A stretch of DNA of 64,000 bases, taken from NCBI GenBank assembly GCA_937862885.1, contig CALMEE010000034.1:1-64000 (forward strand). Reading direction: 5' to 3'. Source of the stretch: an uncultured Planctomycetaceae bacterium. GTDB lineage: Bacteria; Planctomycetota; Planctomycetia; Pirellulales; Pirellulaceae. Every line of letters starts with the position of its first letter. The first letter of the stretch is position 1. This document shows, piece by piece, positions 1 through 9,434 of this stretch. The notes under the pieces are model-generated. The model did not search any database. It had not been told where the DNA came from and was given only the letters and a program-made list of their open reading frames with translations. A program made the position numbers and the translations under genes.

Positions 1-676
1 CTTGGTGATCGTCGAGCGGCTCTTGGCGGCAGGCTGGCTGGTGACGGCGGTGCAGCGAACACTGAGCAACGAATTAAGGCAACTAGTGCAGGATCACGCC
101 GCGCGGTTACGCTTGTTTGCATTCGACTTGCAGCAAATCGAGCTGATCGATGAGCAATTTCGCCATGAATGGTTTCCGGACGATATGCCTGTGACGGGCT
201 TGGTGAATAATGCGGCGATCGCCTACGATGACTTGTTGACGAATCTGGATTTGCAACGATTGGAGAGCATGTTCCGTATCAACGTGCACGCCCCCCAATT
301 GTTGACGAAACTTGTTGTCCGACGCATGTTGTTGCATGGATGTGCTGGTTCGTTGGTGCACGTTTCGTCCGTCGCCGCGCATACTGGGTTCAAAGGCTTG
401 TCCATGTACGGTGCAACAAAAGGTGCCTTAGAAGCTTTTTCGCGCGGCGTTGCCCGTGAATGGGGGAGTCGCGGTATTCGCTCAAACTGTGTGGTACCAG
501 GCTTCATGGAGACAGACATGTCGCGAGACCTAAGCGAAGAACAGCGCAACAAGATCTACCAGCGAACCGCCTTAAAAAAACCGACCGATCCGCGGTGCAT
601 TGCGGAAATGGTCGAATTCCTGTTGAGCGAAAAAAGCCGCTCGATGACTGGGCAAAACGTCAATGTACAAGGTTGA
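1..676 (+). CDS. SDR-family oxidoreductase (FabG/PtmA-like), 5' end outside window
   Basis: Short-chain dehydrogenase/reductase, which would reduce or oxidise a carbonyl with NAD(P)H in the cytoplasm. Visible SDR motifs are the NNAA strand (LVNNAAIAYDD), the catalytic Ser (HVSSVAAH), the Tyr-x-x-x-Lys pair in MYGATKGALEAF, and the substrate-loop sequence VVPGFMETDM. The glycine-rich TGxxxGIG cofactor motif is missing because the frame is open to the window edge; the TTG at position 2 is not the true start. The neighbouring acetyltransferase and DegT aminotransferase suggest sugar modification for a surface glycan rather than fatty-acid synthesis, but sequence alone cannot separate these roles. 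SDR membership is certain; the substrate is not. Confidence 0.85.
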   Translation, partial: LVIVERLLAAGWLVTAVQRTLSNELRQLVQDHAARLRLFAFDLQQIELIDEQFRHEWFPDDMPVTGLVNNAAIAYDDLLTNLDLQRLESMFRINVHAPQLLTKLVVRRMLLHGCAGSLVHVSSVAAHTGFKGLSMYGATKGALEAFSRGVAREWGSRGIRSNCVVPGFMETDMSRDLSEEQRNKIYQRTALKKPTDPRCIAEMVEFLLSEKSRSMTGQNVNVQG

Positions 677-720
677 CGGTTATAACATGATCTGCGTGGA
701 TCACGAATGGGAATGTTGGT

Positions 721-726
721 TATAAT
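721..726 (+). promoter_or_regulatory. possible -10 box upstream of the acetyltransferase
   Basis: A perfect TATAAT lies about 100 nt before the acetyltransferase start and just after the SDR gene ends. No convincing -35 hexamer sits 16-18 nt upstream, so this is a weak call based on one hexamer and position. Confidence 0.25.
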
Positions 727-822
727 CGTGCTCGCCATTCGTAACTGGCCAAGCGCAACAAGATGCTTGTCGCCTGCCTGGGTAGCTTGTTCGAAACTAC
801 TTATTTAGTGGAGTGATTTCGC

Positions 823-1419
823 ATGCAGTTGATAATTTTTGGAGATCGAACAGCAGCCGAGATGAAGGCGGTAGCTGACGAAGTTTGTGGTCATCAGTTT
901 GACAGGATTCAAACCTGTGTGGTCGACGCAAACTTGGTTGGCTTTGAAAATTATTGTCGAGACTTGAAATCAGCCCAAATCGAGATCCGGTATCTCATCG
1001 GCTTGATCGACATGCAGATCCGCAGACGAATTGAAAAAGCATGTCAACAGCTGAGTCTTGAGCCGTGGAAACTCATTCATCCCCAAGCCTACATTGCGCC
1101 ATCGGCGCAAATCAGTCCTGGGTGTTTTGTGGCTCCTCAAGCATCCATTGGCATTAATGCTGTCATTGGCGACCATTCCATTATCCATTTCGGTGCGAGC
1201 GTGGGGCATGATGCTCAACTTGGTCGACATTGTGCTGTGTTGCCTGGAGCGCGCATCAGCGGCAACGTGTGCTTGGGTGAAGGAGTACTAGTCGGGTCCA
1301 ACGCGTTCATTTTTCAAGGAACGCAGATCGGAGATGAAGCCAAAATTGACGCGCTGACTTACGTGAAGGAAGATGTGCCAAAACGCCGTATTGTTTCCGT
1401 ACGGCGAAGCGGGGCGTAG
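823..1419 (+). CDS. PglD/NeuD-like hexapeptide-repeat acetyltransferase
   Basis: 198-residue sugar O- or N-acetyltransferase of the PglD/NeuD type. The N-terminal half (MQLIIFGDR, about residues 1-85) is the Rossmann-like substrate domain. From about residue 90 the left-handed beta-helix hexapeptide pattern runs through AYIAPSAQISPG, ASIGINAVIGDHSIIHFG and VLVGSNAFIFQGTQIGD. HFGASVGHDAQLG holds the His expected to act as base at the trimer interface. Start ATG is preceded by GTGGAG at a rather long spacing. Between an SDR and a PglE-like aminotransferase it fits synthesis of an N-acetylated amino sugar for a surface polymer; the exact sugar is inference. Confidence 0.85.
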   Translation: MQLIIFGDRTAAEMKAVADEVCGHQFDRIQTCVVDANLVGFENYCRDLKSAQIEIRYLIGLIDMQIRRRIEKACQQLSLEPWKLIHPQAYIAPSAQISPGCFVAPQASIGINAVIGDHSIIHFGASVGHDAQLGRHCAVLPGARISGNVCLGEGVLVGSNAFIFQGTQIGDEAKIDALTYVKEDVPKRRIVSVRRSGA

Positions 1420-2303
1420 GATTCCCGTGTTTGGTGCGTGACTACGGTGTTTGGTCGTTTGTGCTTCGCGGTTGCTCGTTCAGCAATTATGGTCTTGCCC
1501 ATGTATTTACCGAATCAGCGATTCCTGTGGTGAGTTATTTACTAGTATTGAGATTGAATCGTTAGACCTATGCCGGTTACACTTTTTCTTTTGGAGGCCA
1601 ATCGCAAATGCCCAGATTTTAGTGAGCAATGGTTTATTTTATTGAGAACGCGCAAATTGGAAGAAACGACTTTGCGTACGGAACTCGATACACTCTGCGC
1701 CTTGAGATTCTAGCATTTTTATTAAAAGCACTTTCTTCTTATTCTCAAATTCCGGTTTAACTGTTAAGAAATCGTGAAATTTAATGAGATAATGGTTTAT
1801 TCTGGAGTAGTCACGCACAGGTCTTCGCTACGTTAGCTAATGGGCAGCCAACTTTCTAGCAGTGAGCACGCGGGGAACGGCAACAGAAATTGGAACCTTT
1901 CGAACAAATACCAGCTAGATCGACAAATTCACTAGGAGCGAGAGTACAGAACAGATCCATAACACTACCGTTGAATTGTGAATTCAAGTTGGACCAGGAT
2001 ACCAAAGAACCCTATGGAATTGAGAGATTTCAACTCGACTTTGCTGATATTCTGACACAAAGGTGTTGTAACTGGGTTGATCCATCGTAGCGTCAGCTTG
2101 TCCAAGTTGGATGTGATAAGTTCGCTGAGCAGACACACGATTTGTGCCCAACTTCTGTTCGCTCTGGATCAAAACGAATTTATGAAAAACTTCACGTTTT
2201 GCTGACGGCAGCCGAGCGTGTTTTGAATGTGAACTTTTCCTTGCGATAAACTTGACAAATCTTTCATTTCACTAGCGTCAACCTCAGCTAAGCGACAACA
2301 ACT
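1420..2303. other. 884-nt gap without a supported gene
   Basis: AT-rich stretch between the acetyltransferase and aminotransferase genes. Only short open frames occur, none with a Shine-Dalgarno sequence or recognisable product. A TTGACA at 2252-2257 has no matching -10 box at normal spacing. No tRNA, terminator or repeat was recognised. Confidence 0.5.
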
Positions 2304-3425
2304 ATGGCTCGGATATATCTTTCACCGCCGTGCATGCTGGGTCGTGAGCGTGAGTTGTTGCTGGAGGCGTTTGATTCGAATTGGATCGCGCCGTTAGGGC
2401 CGCATGTCGATGCGTTTGAACGAGAATTTGCCGCGCGGATCGGTCCGGGACATGCGGCGGCTTTGAGCAGCGGCACGGCAGCCCTGCATTTGGCGCTGCA
2501 GATTGCTGGAGTCCAAGCAGGGGACGACGTGATCACGTCGTCGTTTACGTTTGCCGCCACCGCTAATGCGATTACTTATCTAGGTGCCCAGCCCGTTTTT
2601 ATTGACAGCGATTGGTCCAGCTGGAATATGGACCCGAACTTGTTGCGCGACGAACTGGTCGAAATGCGTCGTGCGGGGCGTCGTCCGGCGGCCGTGTTGA
2701 CCGTCGATGTCCTGGGACAATGTTGCGATTACACTGCGATAGGCGAGATCTGCCGTGAATTGGAAGTACCATTAATCGAGGACGCGGCCGAGGCTCTGGG
2801 GGCGACCTTCAATGATCGACCCGCCGGTTCCTTCGGTTTGATGGGGTGTTTTTCGTTCAATGGCAACAAGATCATCACCACGAGCGGCGGCGGGATGCTC
2901 GTCAGCCATGATGCCGAGGCCGTTGCCCGCGCTCGATTTCTGGCCACTCAGGCACGTGACGCGGCTCCGCATTACGAGCATTCGCAAGTTGGCTATAATT
3001 ATCGATTAAGCAACCTGTTGGCCGCTGTAGGGCGTGGGCAGCTAGAGGTCCTCGATGAACACGTACGGCGGCGGCGGGCCAATTTTGATCGGTACGTGGA
3101 ATTACTGGGGGATTGCGCGGGCATCACGTTCATGCCCGAAATTCCCGGGGGAAGGTCGACGCGTTGGCTGAGCGTTATCTTAGTTGATCCAGCAAAATTT
3201 GGCTGTGATCGGGAGACGATTCGTCGGCGATTGGAGTGCGACCAGATTGAATCGCGCCCCGCTTGGAAGCCCATGCACCAGCAACCGATTTTTGCGCATT
3301 GCCGCTATCGCGGGCGCGGAGTCAGCGATCAGATATTTGAACTCGGTCTGTGCTTGCCAAGCGGAAGTAACTTGAAAGAAGTCGACTTGGATCGAGTAGT
3401 CGGACAGATGTTAAATAGAAGTTAA
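2304..3425 (+). CDS. DegT/DnrJ/EryC1/StrS (PglE-like) PLP sugar aminotransferase
   Basis: 373-residue PLP-dependent aminotransferase that would transfer an amino group, usually from glutamate, to a nucleotide-activated keto-sugar. Family signposts: N-terminal YLSPPCMLGRERELL, the cofactor-binding SSGTAALHLAL, ITSSFTFAATANAI, and the PLP-lysine motif SFNGNKIITTSGGGM with Lys at about residue 189. C-terminal RPAWKPMHQQPIF and GLCLPSGS are typical of PglE/WecE-like members. Length is normal. With the PglD-like acetyltransferase upstream it could supply a bacillosamine-like N-acetylated amino sugar. The nucleotide-sugar dehydratase is not in view. Confidence 0.9.
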   Translation: MARIYLSPPCMLGRERELLLEAFDSNWIAPLGPHVDAFEREFAARIGPGHAAALSSGTAALHLALQIAGVQAGDDVITSSFTFAATANAITYLGAQPVFIDSDWSSWNMDPNLLRDELVEMRRAGRRPAAVLTVDVLGQCCDYTAIGEICRELEVPLIEDAAEALGATFNDRPAGSFGLMGCFSFNGNKIITTSGGGMLVSHDAEAVARARFLATQARDAAPHYEHSQVGYNYRLSNLLAAVGRGQLEVLDEHVRRRRANFDRYVELLGDCAGITFMPEIPGGRSTRWLSVILVDPAKFGCDRETIRRRLECDQIESRPAWKPMHQQPIFAHCRYRGRGVSDQIFELGLCLPSGSNLKEVDLDRVVGQMLNRS

Positions 3426-3755
3426 CTACGGATTGCAAGTTAATAATTGACCATGAAGATTAGCGAGATTGTGAGAATCGAAAATCACTGGCCTGTGGCC
3501 GGATACGGTGAGTCAATGACCATGAATGATCATGGCGATTCGAGTATCCAACGGCGCATCCGTTTGTCTCGTTATGTTGACATAACGGTCACTCGCTTTC
3601 TTTTTCATCAGATTTATCTTCCAATATACGTTAAAGGCTGTAGTGCTTGTCCGACAGACCGTTCATATTTTCGCCGACCGATGAAATTCACGGCTCGTCT
3701 CATCCTTAATAACTCCTAACTGCAAATTCTTGTCCCTTCGTTCGATTAGTTTTCC
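3426..3755. other. 330-nt gap before the exosortase gene
   Basis: No supported gene. An ATG-initiated frame from 3453 lacks a ribosome binding site and resembles no family. The exosortase promoter is presumably here but no clear -35/-10 pair was found. Confidence 0.4.
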
Positions 3756-5525
3756 ATGTTCAAGAACCCTTGGTATTATGTTCTGGCTGCCGTAATCATG
3801 GGATTTGCGCCATTGCTCATTCCGTTTTTTCGTGGGCAGTGGACGCGGACTGAGTATCAAGCGTTTCCCTTACTAATTGCAGCGATCGGATTTTTCTTAG
3901 TGATTCGATGGCACAACGCCACACCCGTTGATCGCGGAAGCAAATTGGTAACGCTTTTGGCTTGGTTTGCGACATTGTCTGCTTTCGTGAATTTGGGGTT
4001 GGCTATGTTCTTTTATAGCCCTTGGCTAGCAATGATCGCATTTGTCTTTTTTGCTGCGGCGTTTGCGTTAACGCTTAGGCAACATTGGCAGGTTCCTGGA
4101 TTGTTGGGGATTTGGTTGTTGACCTGTTTGCTGGTGCCCCCTCCGTTGGACCGTGATCGCATGTTCGTGACGAAATTGCAATTGTTCAGCAGCAGTTTTA
4201 CCAGCAATATTTTGGATGGAGTTGGAATTAAGCACTTATTGCGTGGCAATATTTTTCAATTACCAGATCGAGACCTATTTGTTGATCAAGCCTGCTCCGG
4301 AATCGTCAGTCTAGTTTCCATCATTACTTGTATTGGAGTTTACTGCGTATTTCAACGGCGAAGTTTGTTCCATTGGTTGATACTCATTGCCTTTGGTATC
4401 GTATGGACCGTGTTTATGAATTCCATGCGGTTAGCCGTGATTGCAATGTCATGGTCCTGGTATCATATCGATTTGGTTGTAGGACTGCCCCATTTTGGAC
4501 TAGCCTTGATAATGTTTGCACTTTCAGCCGTTGTGGTTTTCGTCTTTGATCGATTTTTGGAAGAGTTGTTATCACCGATTGATATCGAATGGCGTGAAAA
4601 TGACCCAACTTCCAAAAAGACAGGGGTTCTCTTAATCAAGTGCTGGAATTGGTTTATTGCGTCACGGAGAACAAAGGAAGCCGGTAACGAAGTAGAAGAA
4701 CTTCACGGCAATGATCGGGGAGGAGATGATCTATTTGAATTTGTACCAGAATCGCACCACGCTGCGAGACGAAATAGCTTTTTGGGAGTGGCATCACCTG
4801 TTGGTTGGCCAGTCCTTGGCCTTCTGGCATTGGCCGGAATGGCACAGATCTTATTTGTTGCTCCCAGCGAAGCCAAATTGCAGGCGGCAATTAGATCAGC
4901 TGTGGCACGGGCAATCCAATTGGATCGTGAATTTGATCCTGCGCGCGGAACTGAATTGCGATTGGTTGATTTTCAGATCGAAAGCCGTAAGAAGTATGAT
5001 GCTTGGGGCCAGTATTCCTGTGCATATAGCTATCAGGACCCTTCAGGACCTGTATATTTGGTCTCTCTTGATTTCCCGTTTGGACCCCACTGGCACGACC
5101 TGAGAGAATGTTACACTGGGGCAGGATGGAAAATTAGCGAAGAGAACTTTTTTGTACTGCCCGTGGAGCTGGATGAGACCGCAATTCCCCGACTGGGGGC
5201 GAGAACCCAAGCCAGCGGTTGGGAAGCCGATAGTTTCTTGTGCATTCGGCCTCAAGAAAATACAAGCCAGTTCGTTACGCATGCAGCTTTTTATTCTGAC
5301 GGCAAAATTTTTAATCGACCGCGTGGGGGAAGCTTGTTTATCGACTTCATAACGCACGTTACTAAAGGTCGCGATCGCCAAGAGCAAGCTGACTATTTCC
5401 AGGTGCAAGTCGTTGCGAAAGGCAGGGAAAGGCTTACGAGAGAACAGCGAGAAGTGGCCATCCAGTTGATTGGTGTGGTGGTTGATCGATTCCGAAGGCA
5501 CGTTGCTGGAATTGACAATCATTAA
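3756..5525 (+). CDS. xrtU: exosortase with EpsI-like C-terminal domain (XrtU-type)
   Basis: 589-residue integral membrane transpeptidase-like enzyme that would cut PEP-CTERM tails of exported proteins. The first 270 or so residues are a run of hydrophobic helices carrying the catalytic set: Cys180 in DQACSGIVS, Arg225 in NSMRLAVIAM and His246 in GLPHFGLAL. A charged cytoplasmic linker (about 280-350) and another hydrophobic segment (VLGLLALAGMAQILF) lead to a C-terminal domain. That domain has the EpsI/DUF3485-like element HDLRECYTGAGWKI; in most EPS loci EpsI is a separate protein. The fusion matches what is called exosortase U in planctomycetes, and that subfamily name is from memory. A substrate-type protein is encoded at 62234-63004. 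Confidence 0.85.
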   Translation: MFKNPWYYVLAAVIMGFAPLLIPFFRGQWTRTEYQAFPLLIAAIGFFLVIRWHNATPVDRGSKLVTLLAWFATLSAFVNLGLAMFFYSPWLAMIAFVFFAAAFALTLRQHWQVPGLLGIWLLTCLLVPPPLDRDRMFVTKLQLFSSSFTSNILDGVGIKHLLRGNIFQLPDRDLFVDQACSGIVSLVSIITCIGVYCVFQRRSLFHWLILIAFGIVWTVFMNSMRLAVIAMSWSWYHIDLVVGLPHFGLALIMFALSAVVVFVFDRFLEELLSPIDIEWRENDPTSKKTGVLLIKCWNWFIASRRTKEAGNEVEELHGNDRGGDDLFEFVPESHHAARRNSFLGVASPVGWPVLGLLALAGMAQILFVAPSEAKLQAAIRSAVARAIQLDREFDPARGTELRLVDFQIESRKKYDAWGQYSCAYSYQDPSGPVYLVSLDFPFGPHWHDLRECYTGAGWKISEENFFVLPVELDETAIPRLGARTQASGWEADSFLCIRPQENTSQFVTHAAFYSDGKIFNRPRGGSLFIDFITHVTKGRDRQEQADYFQVQVVAKGRERLTREQREVAIQLIGVVVDRFRRHVAGIDNH

Positions 5526-6166
5526 TCCCAAAATGTTTCAGGGTAGATTGAATGATCAGCTGATCGAAATTCATCAATTTTCGGATATAATGAGAGAATT
5601 CTGATATGCGACAATCAACTACTTTAGACGTCAAATTGACTCAACAGTAGCAACGAGACCAGAATTCGTAGTGGCTTATCTAGAATAAGATGGATTCATT
5701 TCAAAGCTTGTTGTCGTGTTGTTCCAAGAATTGGCGAGAGACCATGCATTTGGAACTCCAGAGCAATAATGGGTGCGGGTGTTTCTAATCGTTCTGGTTT
5801 CGATTAATCAGTTCAATAACATGGTTAATAGGAAAAAATGGTCTGTAAGGTACATTGCCGTTTAGCAATCCCTTCGTCCGGGATTGTTTTGTATTCTTGT
5901 AAAATCCGAAACTGTGCGCGCATTCGGTTGCCAAGCGAAGTATGACCCATGATCGCATTGACGACTTATGATTCACGCACTGCTCCGCCATAAATAATAT
6001 TCATGGCCATAATACAATGTAGAAGTTGAATTCTAGTGGATCTTGCAGGCAAGATTTAGTATTTGACATTGTACTGTTTGTAATTGGCTTCCTGCTTCGA
6101 CCGTAAATTTTTTGATTTCATCAGTAAGATTTGCGCCGTTTTGACCCTATCTGTTGTTGACACAAT
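5526..6166. other. 641-nt gap between exosortase and TPR gene
   Basis: No supported gene. A TATAAT at 5586-5591 has no good -35 partner. GATCAGCTGATC at 5554-5565 is a perfect 12-bp palindrome but of a length expected by chance. The minus-strand frame 5785-5991 has no ribosome binding site and no family resemblance. Confidence 0.4.
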
Positions 6167-7951
6167 ATGTCTTATGAACCAGAGGAAGACTCGCGCGGCT
6201 TCGCATTAGTCAAATACATTCTGAGAATTCCCCTCATGCTTATGAGGGGATTTATGAACTGCCTAACGTGGGCTACTGAGAAATCTGAGCGGTTCTTCAG
6301 ATTTTTCGGAGACAGGTTCGCTAGCTTCATTGAAGTGATCACACGAGCTGACACGTGGGCTGGGCGTGTGACGCGTGTACTCTCAACTACGATCGGATGG
6401 TTGCTGTGGCCATTTACTCGCTTGATGCCACGTGTAGCCACAACCCCCCTATTTCGAAAAATAGCCAAAGCTACCTATTGGCTCTGGTATCCTTTCTTGG
6501 CGATTTCCGCCTTCTTTCTGGCATTCATTCAAACACGCCGTCGCGCTGTATTTACTTGGGGTATTCCGATTTTCTTTTTGCTTGGAATCTTCGCTATCAT
6601 TGTATGGCAGTTAACGAGTTTTCAACGCAGCGAAATTTTGCGCGGTTATCGACAGGCGATTGAACTTGCAATTTCACAAAGACAATTTGAACAAGCGTTT
6701 TTGTATCAGCAAAAACTGCAACAGTTAGGTTCTCCTGCTGAGCAGTTGGGATTGCGCGAAGTGGAAAAATTAGCGCGGGAACAGAAAATCGCAGAAGCGT
6801 TGCTATTGGTCGAAAGATTAGCGCCCTTAGACAGACCCGGTTTTGCCGCGGCGCATTTCTGGGCAGCCCAGCTGTACCTGACGGGAGTGCCAGATATAAC
6901 CGAAGCCGAAGCGGTCCGCCGAGCTGACTTGCATTTGCAACACCTGCAAACAGCCCTGAAAGATCCATCGTACGTGACGCAGGAATTTCCCGCGGAAATT
7001 GGATTCCTGATTGCGATGGTGCGATTGAAACAACAGCGGATCGAGGAAGCCATCGAAGAACTCAACTTGATCGCCCACCGATTCTGGCCAGCCAACTTGA
7101 TGCGTTTTGAGGTGTTTGTACAACTCGGCTTCGAACGTGAAGCGATTCGCGACAGTCTGCTCATGTCTCAATGGATTCGCCGCGATCCCAAGATTTTGGA
7201 TGAAATCCAAGAAGCCTTTTATCCATTGTGGACCAAGTTCCTATTTCGCTCGGGTCAGAAAGATGCTTGGGTGGAAGCGATCGGATTATGGTTTGATCGT
7301 TTCCCTGATAACATATTTGCCATGCGTCCTTGGGCCATGATTCAAATTGATTCAATGGAAGCTTACTTGAACCGAGGTGGGGAAGCCGACGTCAATCGTG
7401 CTGCCTTGATACTACAAGAAGCGGCTCGGCGAATTGGCGCCGCCAATCGCGATTTTCTGGCTGGCTGGTTGGCCGCCAATGCAGCTCATGCGCTACCGAA
7501 TAGTTCGATGATTCGCATGGTGCGCCGCGCCGAGACATTGGAGGGAAATTGTACTGCCATGTTTGAACTTCTGGGAACTGTCGCCGCAACTCGCAATGAA
7601 CCGGAACGCGCTGAGCGGTTGTTGACCGAAGCCGTAAAACTATCGTCCACGAACACGATTGCGTACAATAATTTGGCCTACGTCATCAGTACCAACAATC
7701 CGGAACGAGCTGACGAAGCCTTGGGTTTCGCAAATCGGGCCGTTGAGTTGGAACCCAGGAATATCGAAATTCTTGAGACTCGGGGAATGATCCTGATTCA
7801 ACTCAAAAAATGGCACGAGGCGATCAATGATTTGAATCTTGTGATTGCCGCCCGACCGACCAGCAAAGAGACGCACGCTGCTTTGGGCTTGGCGCATCGC
7901 AGTCTCGGTGAACATGAATTGGCCAAGTTGCATGAAGAGCTGGCCAATTGA
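6167..7951 (+). CDS. membrane-anchored tetratricopeptide-repeat protein
   Basis: 594-residue protein of unknown specific role. An amphipathic N-terminus is followed by two adjacent membrane segments (about residues 105-125, LWYPFLAISAFFLAFI; and 130-148, IPIFFLLGIFAIIVW). The rest is helical with TPR-type periodicity, clearest in AIAYNNLAYVIS, DEALGFANRAVELEPRN, EAINDLNLVIAARP and AALGLAHRSLGEH near the C-terminus. Such proteins act as scaffolds; the position between exosortase and epimerase suggests a role in surface polymer or PEP-CTERM protein export. A perfect hairpin lies inside the 5' end (6229-6250), followed by GAGGGG and an in-frame ATG at 6254, so the start could be internal. Confidence 0.75.
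   Translation: MSYEPEEDSRGFALVKYILRIPLMLMRGFMNCLTWATEKSERFFRFFGDRFASFIEVITRADTWAGRVTRVLSTTIGWLLWPFTRLMPRVATTPLFRKIAKATYWLWYPFLAISAFFLAFIQTRRRAVFTWGIPIFFLLGIFAIIVWQLTSFQRSEILRGYRQAIELAISQRQFEQAFLYQQKLQQLGSPAEQLGLREVEKLAREQKIAEALLLVERLAPLDRPGFAAAHFWAAQLYLTGVPDITEAEAVRRADLHLQHLQTALKDPSYVTQEFPAEIGFLIAMVRLKQQRIEEAIEELNLIAHRFWPANLMRFEVFVQLGFEREAIRDSLLMSQWIRRDPKILDEIQEAFYPLWTKFLFRSGQKDAWVEAIGLWFDRFPDNIFAMRPWAMIQIDSMEAYLNRGGEADVNRAALILQEAARRIGAANRDFLAGWLAANAAHALPNSSMIRMVRRAETLEGNCTAMFELLGTVAATRNEPERAERLLTEAVKLSSTNTIAYNNLAYVISTNNPERADEALGFANRAVELEPRNIEILETRGMILIQLKKWHEAINDLNLVIAARPTSKETHAALGLAHRSLGEHELAKLHEELAN
6229..6250 (+). promoter_or_regulatory. perfect 9-bp hairpin near the 5' end of the TPR gene
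   Basis: TCCCCTCAT (6229-6237), a 4-nt GCTT loop and ATGAGGGGA (6242-6250) form a perfect stem about 65 nt after the first start codon. The 3' arm contains GAGGGG, positioned like a Shine-Dalgarno for the in-frame ATG at 6254. This could hide or expose an internal start; function is inference. Confidence 0.35.
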
Positions 7952-8072
7952 TCAAACCCACATGATGAAACCAGTAGTTGTACGCAGTGTGGTCCCGTTC
8001 CAGTTCGCCGACGCGACGATCCCCTGCCCTGCATTTCGGCGACTTTTCAATAGTTAAATTTTCGAGCGCAAC

Positions 8073-9056
8073 ATGAATAACAAATATTTGGTGACCGGCG
8101 TAGCTGGCTTTATTGCTTCCCGCGTGGCAGCGATGCTGGTAGAACAGGGAGATGAGGTCGTAGGCGTCGACAACCTTAACGACTACTATGACGTCTCATT
8201 AAAACAACATCGGTTAGAGCAACTGCAGGCCTTACCGGGTAAGCGATTTCAGTTTGAGGCATTGGACATCGAGGACCGAAATGGGATCAAGCGGATATTT
8301 GATTCGCATCCGTTTGCGGCTGTGATCAACTTAGCCGCGCGGGCAGGCGTGAGGTACAGCATGATCAATCCACACGTTTACATGACGACCAATGCACTGG
8401 GCAGCTTGAATCTCTTGGAGGAAATGCGGCAGCGTGGAGTCACCAAATATGTTCTGGCGTCGACCTCGTCCCTGTATGCTGGGCAACCGATGCCGTTTGT
8501 GGAATCGCTGCCCGTCAACACGCCGATTTCCCCCTACGCTGCTTCCAAAAAAGCGGCCGAGGCGATGGCTTATTCCTATCATTACCTCTACAACATCGAC
8601 GTCACCGTGGTGCGCTACTTTACGGTTTACGGACCTGCGGGGCGACCAGACATGTGCATTTTCCGGTTCATTCGCTGGATCGATGAAGGGCAGCCCATCG
8701 AGTTGTTTGGTGATGGTTCCCAATCACGCGACTTTACGTTTGTCGATGACATCGCGCGTGGAACCATTGCCGCAATTAGGCCGCTGGGTTACGAGATTGT
8801 CAACTTGGGCGGGGGGCAACAACCGATTACGTTGAATCTCGTGATCGAAAAACTGGAACGCCTATTGGGCAAATCGGCCAAAATCGAAAATCGAGAATTT
8901 CATAAGGCCGATATCAAGTCGACTTGGGCCGATATCGCCAAGGCCAATTCGTTGCTGGGTTGGTCACCACAAGTCTCGTTGGATGACGGACTTGAGCAAT
9001 GTGTCCGCTGGTATGTCGACAACCGACCTTGGTCACAGCAGATCGTACTGCCTTGA
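8073..9056 (+). CDS. NAD-dependent epimerase, UDP-glucuronate 4-epimerase-like
   Basis: 327-residue extended SDR enzyme that would invert C4 of UDP-glucuronate to UDP-galacturonate, or act on a related UDP-sugar, in the cytoplasm. The N-terminal cofactor motif is TGVAGFIASRVA: the usual Gly after FI is Ala here. VVGVDNLNDYYDVSLKQ is the hallmark of UDP-glucuronate 4-epimerases. The catalytic pair is Tyr155/Lys159 in PYAASKKAAE with the preceding ASTSSLYAG Ser loop. VVRYFTVYGPAGRPDM and the SRDFTFVDDIARG loop are also conserved. Its product would feed exopolysaccharide or LPS synthesis in this envelope region. Confidence 0.9.
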   Translation: MNNKYLVTGVAGFIASRVAAMLVEQGDEVVGVDNLNDYYDVSLKQHRLEQLQALPGKRFQFEALDIEDRNGIKRIFDSHPFAAVINLAARAGVRYSMINPHVYMTTNALGSLNLLEEMRQRGVTKYVLASTSSLYAGQPMPFVESLPVNTPISPYAASKKAAEAMAYSYHYLYNIDVTVVRYFTVYGPAGRPDMCIFRFIRWIDEGQPIELFGDGSQSRDFTFVDDIARGTIAAIRPLGYEIVNLGGGQQPITLNLVIEKLERLLGKSAKIENREFHKADIKSTWADIAKANSLLGWSPQVSLDDGLEQCVRWYVDNRPWSQQIVLP

Positions 9057-9434
9057 TCATCCTGATTAGGAGCTTGCCCGCTGACCAACGTCGCAAGCCG
9101 AATCACACTCTTGAGACGTATAGCAAGTCCAAACAGAGCGGTTGTGAATTGCAGTAAAGATGGCAATTAAAAAATGACACCGCTGTTTGTTTGCGCGGTT
9201 CTACGTGATCCCAAGTTTAGGCGTGGGTGTGCTGGCGTGCCGCATGGCAGAAGTTTGTCGCACAGCATTCAACCGGCCTAATTGAGTGTGTTTTTGGAAC
9301 ACTTCGTCCAATTCTTTCTTTTAACTGGGGCATCAGCCAAGTATATTTGAGTCAAAAGCCCTCGACGTTATCCGAAAATTGCGTTTCCGTTAACACGGTT
9401 GCGCTCCGTTTGTCGAATCCCTTGATAATCCATT
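9057..9434. other. 378-nt gap before the regulator gene
   Basis: No supported gene, tRNA or terminator. It presumably carries the promoter for the two-gene regulator unit that follows, but no clear hexamer pair is visible. Confidence 0.4.

Noticed and set aside
3447..3719. 90-codon frame before the exosortase gene
   Set aside because: Start lacks a ribosome binding site, composition is not protein-like.
5554..5565. GATCAGCTGATC palindrome as an operator
   Set aside because: Palindromes of 12 bp are expected about a dozen times by chance in 64 kb; no second copy nearby.
5785..5991. 68-codon minus-strand frame
   Set aside because: No ribosome binding site and no similarity seen; left as non-coding.
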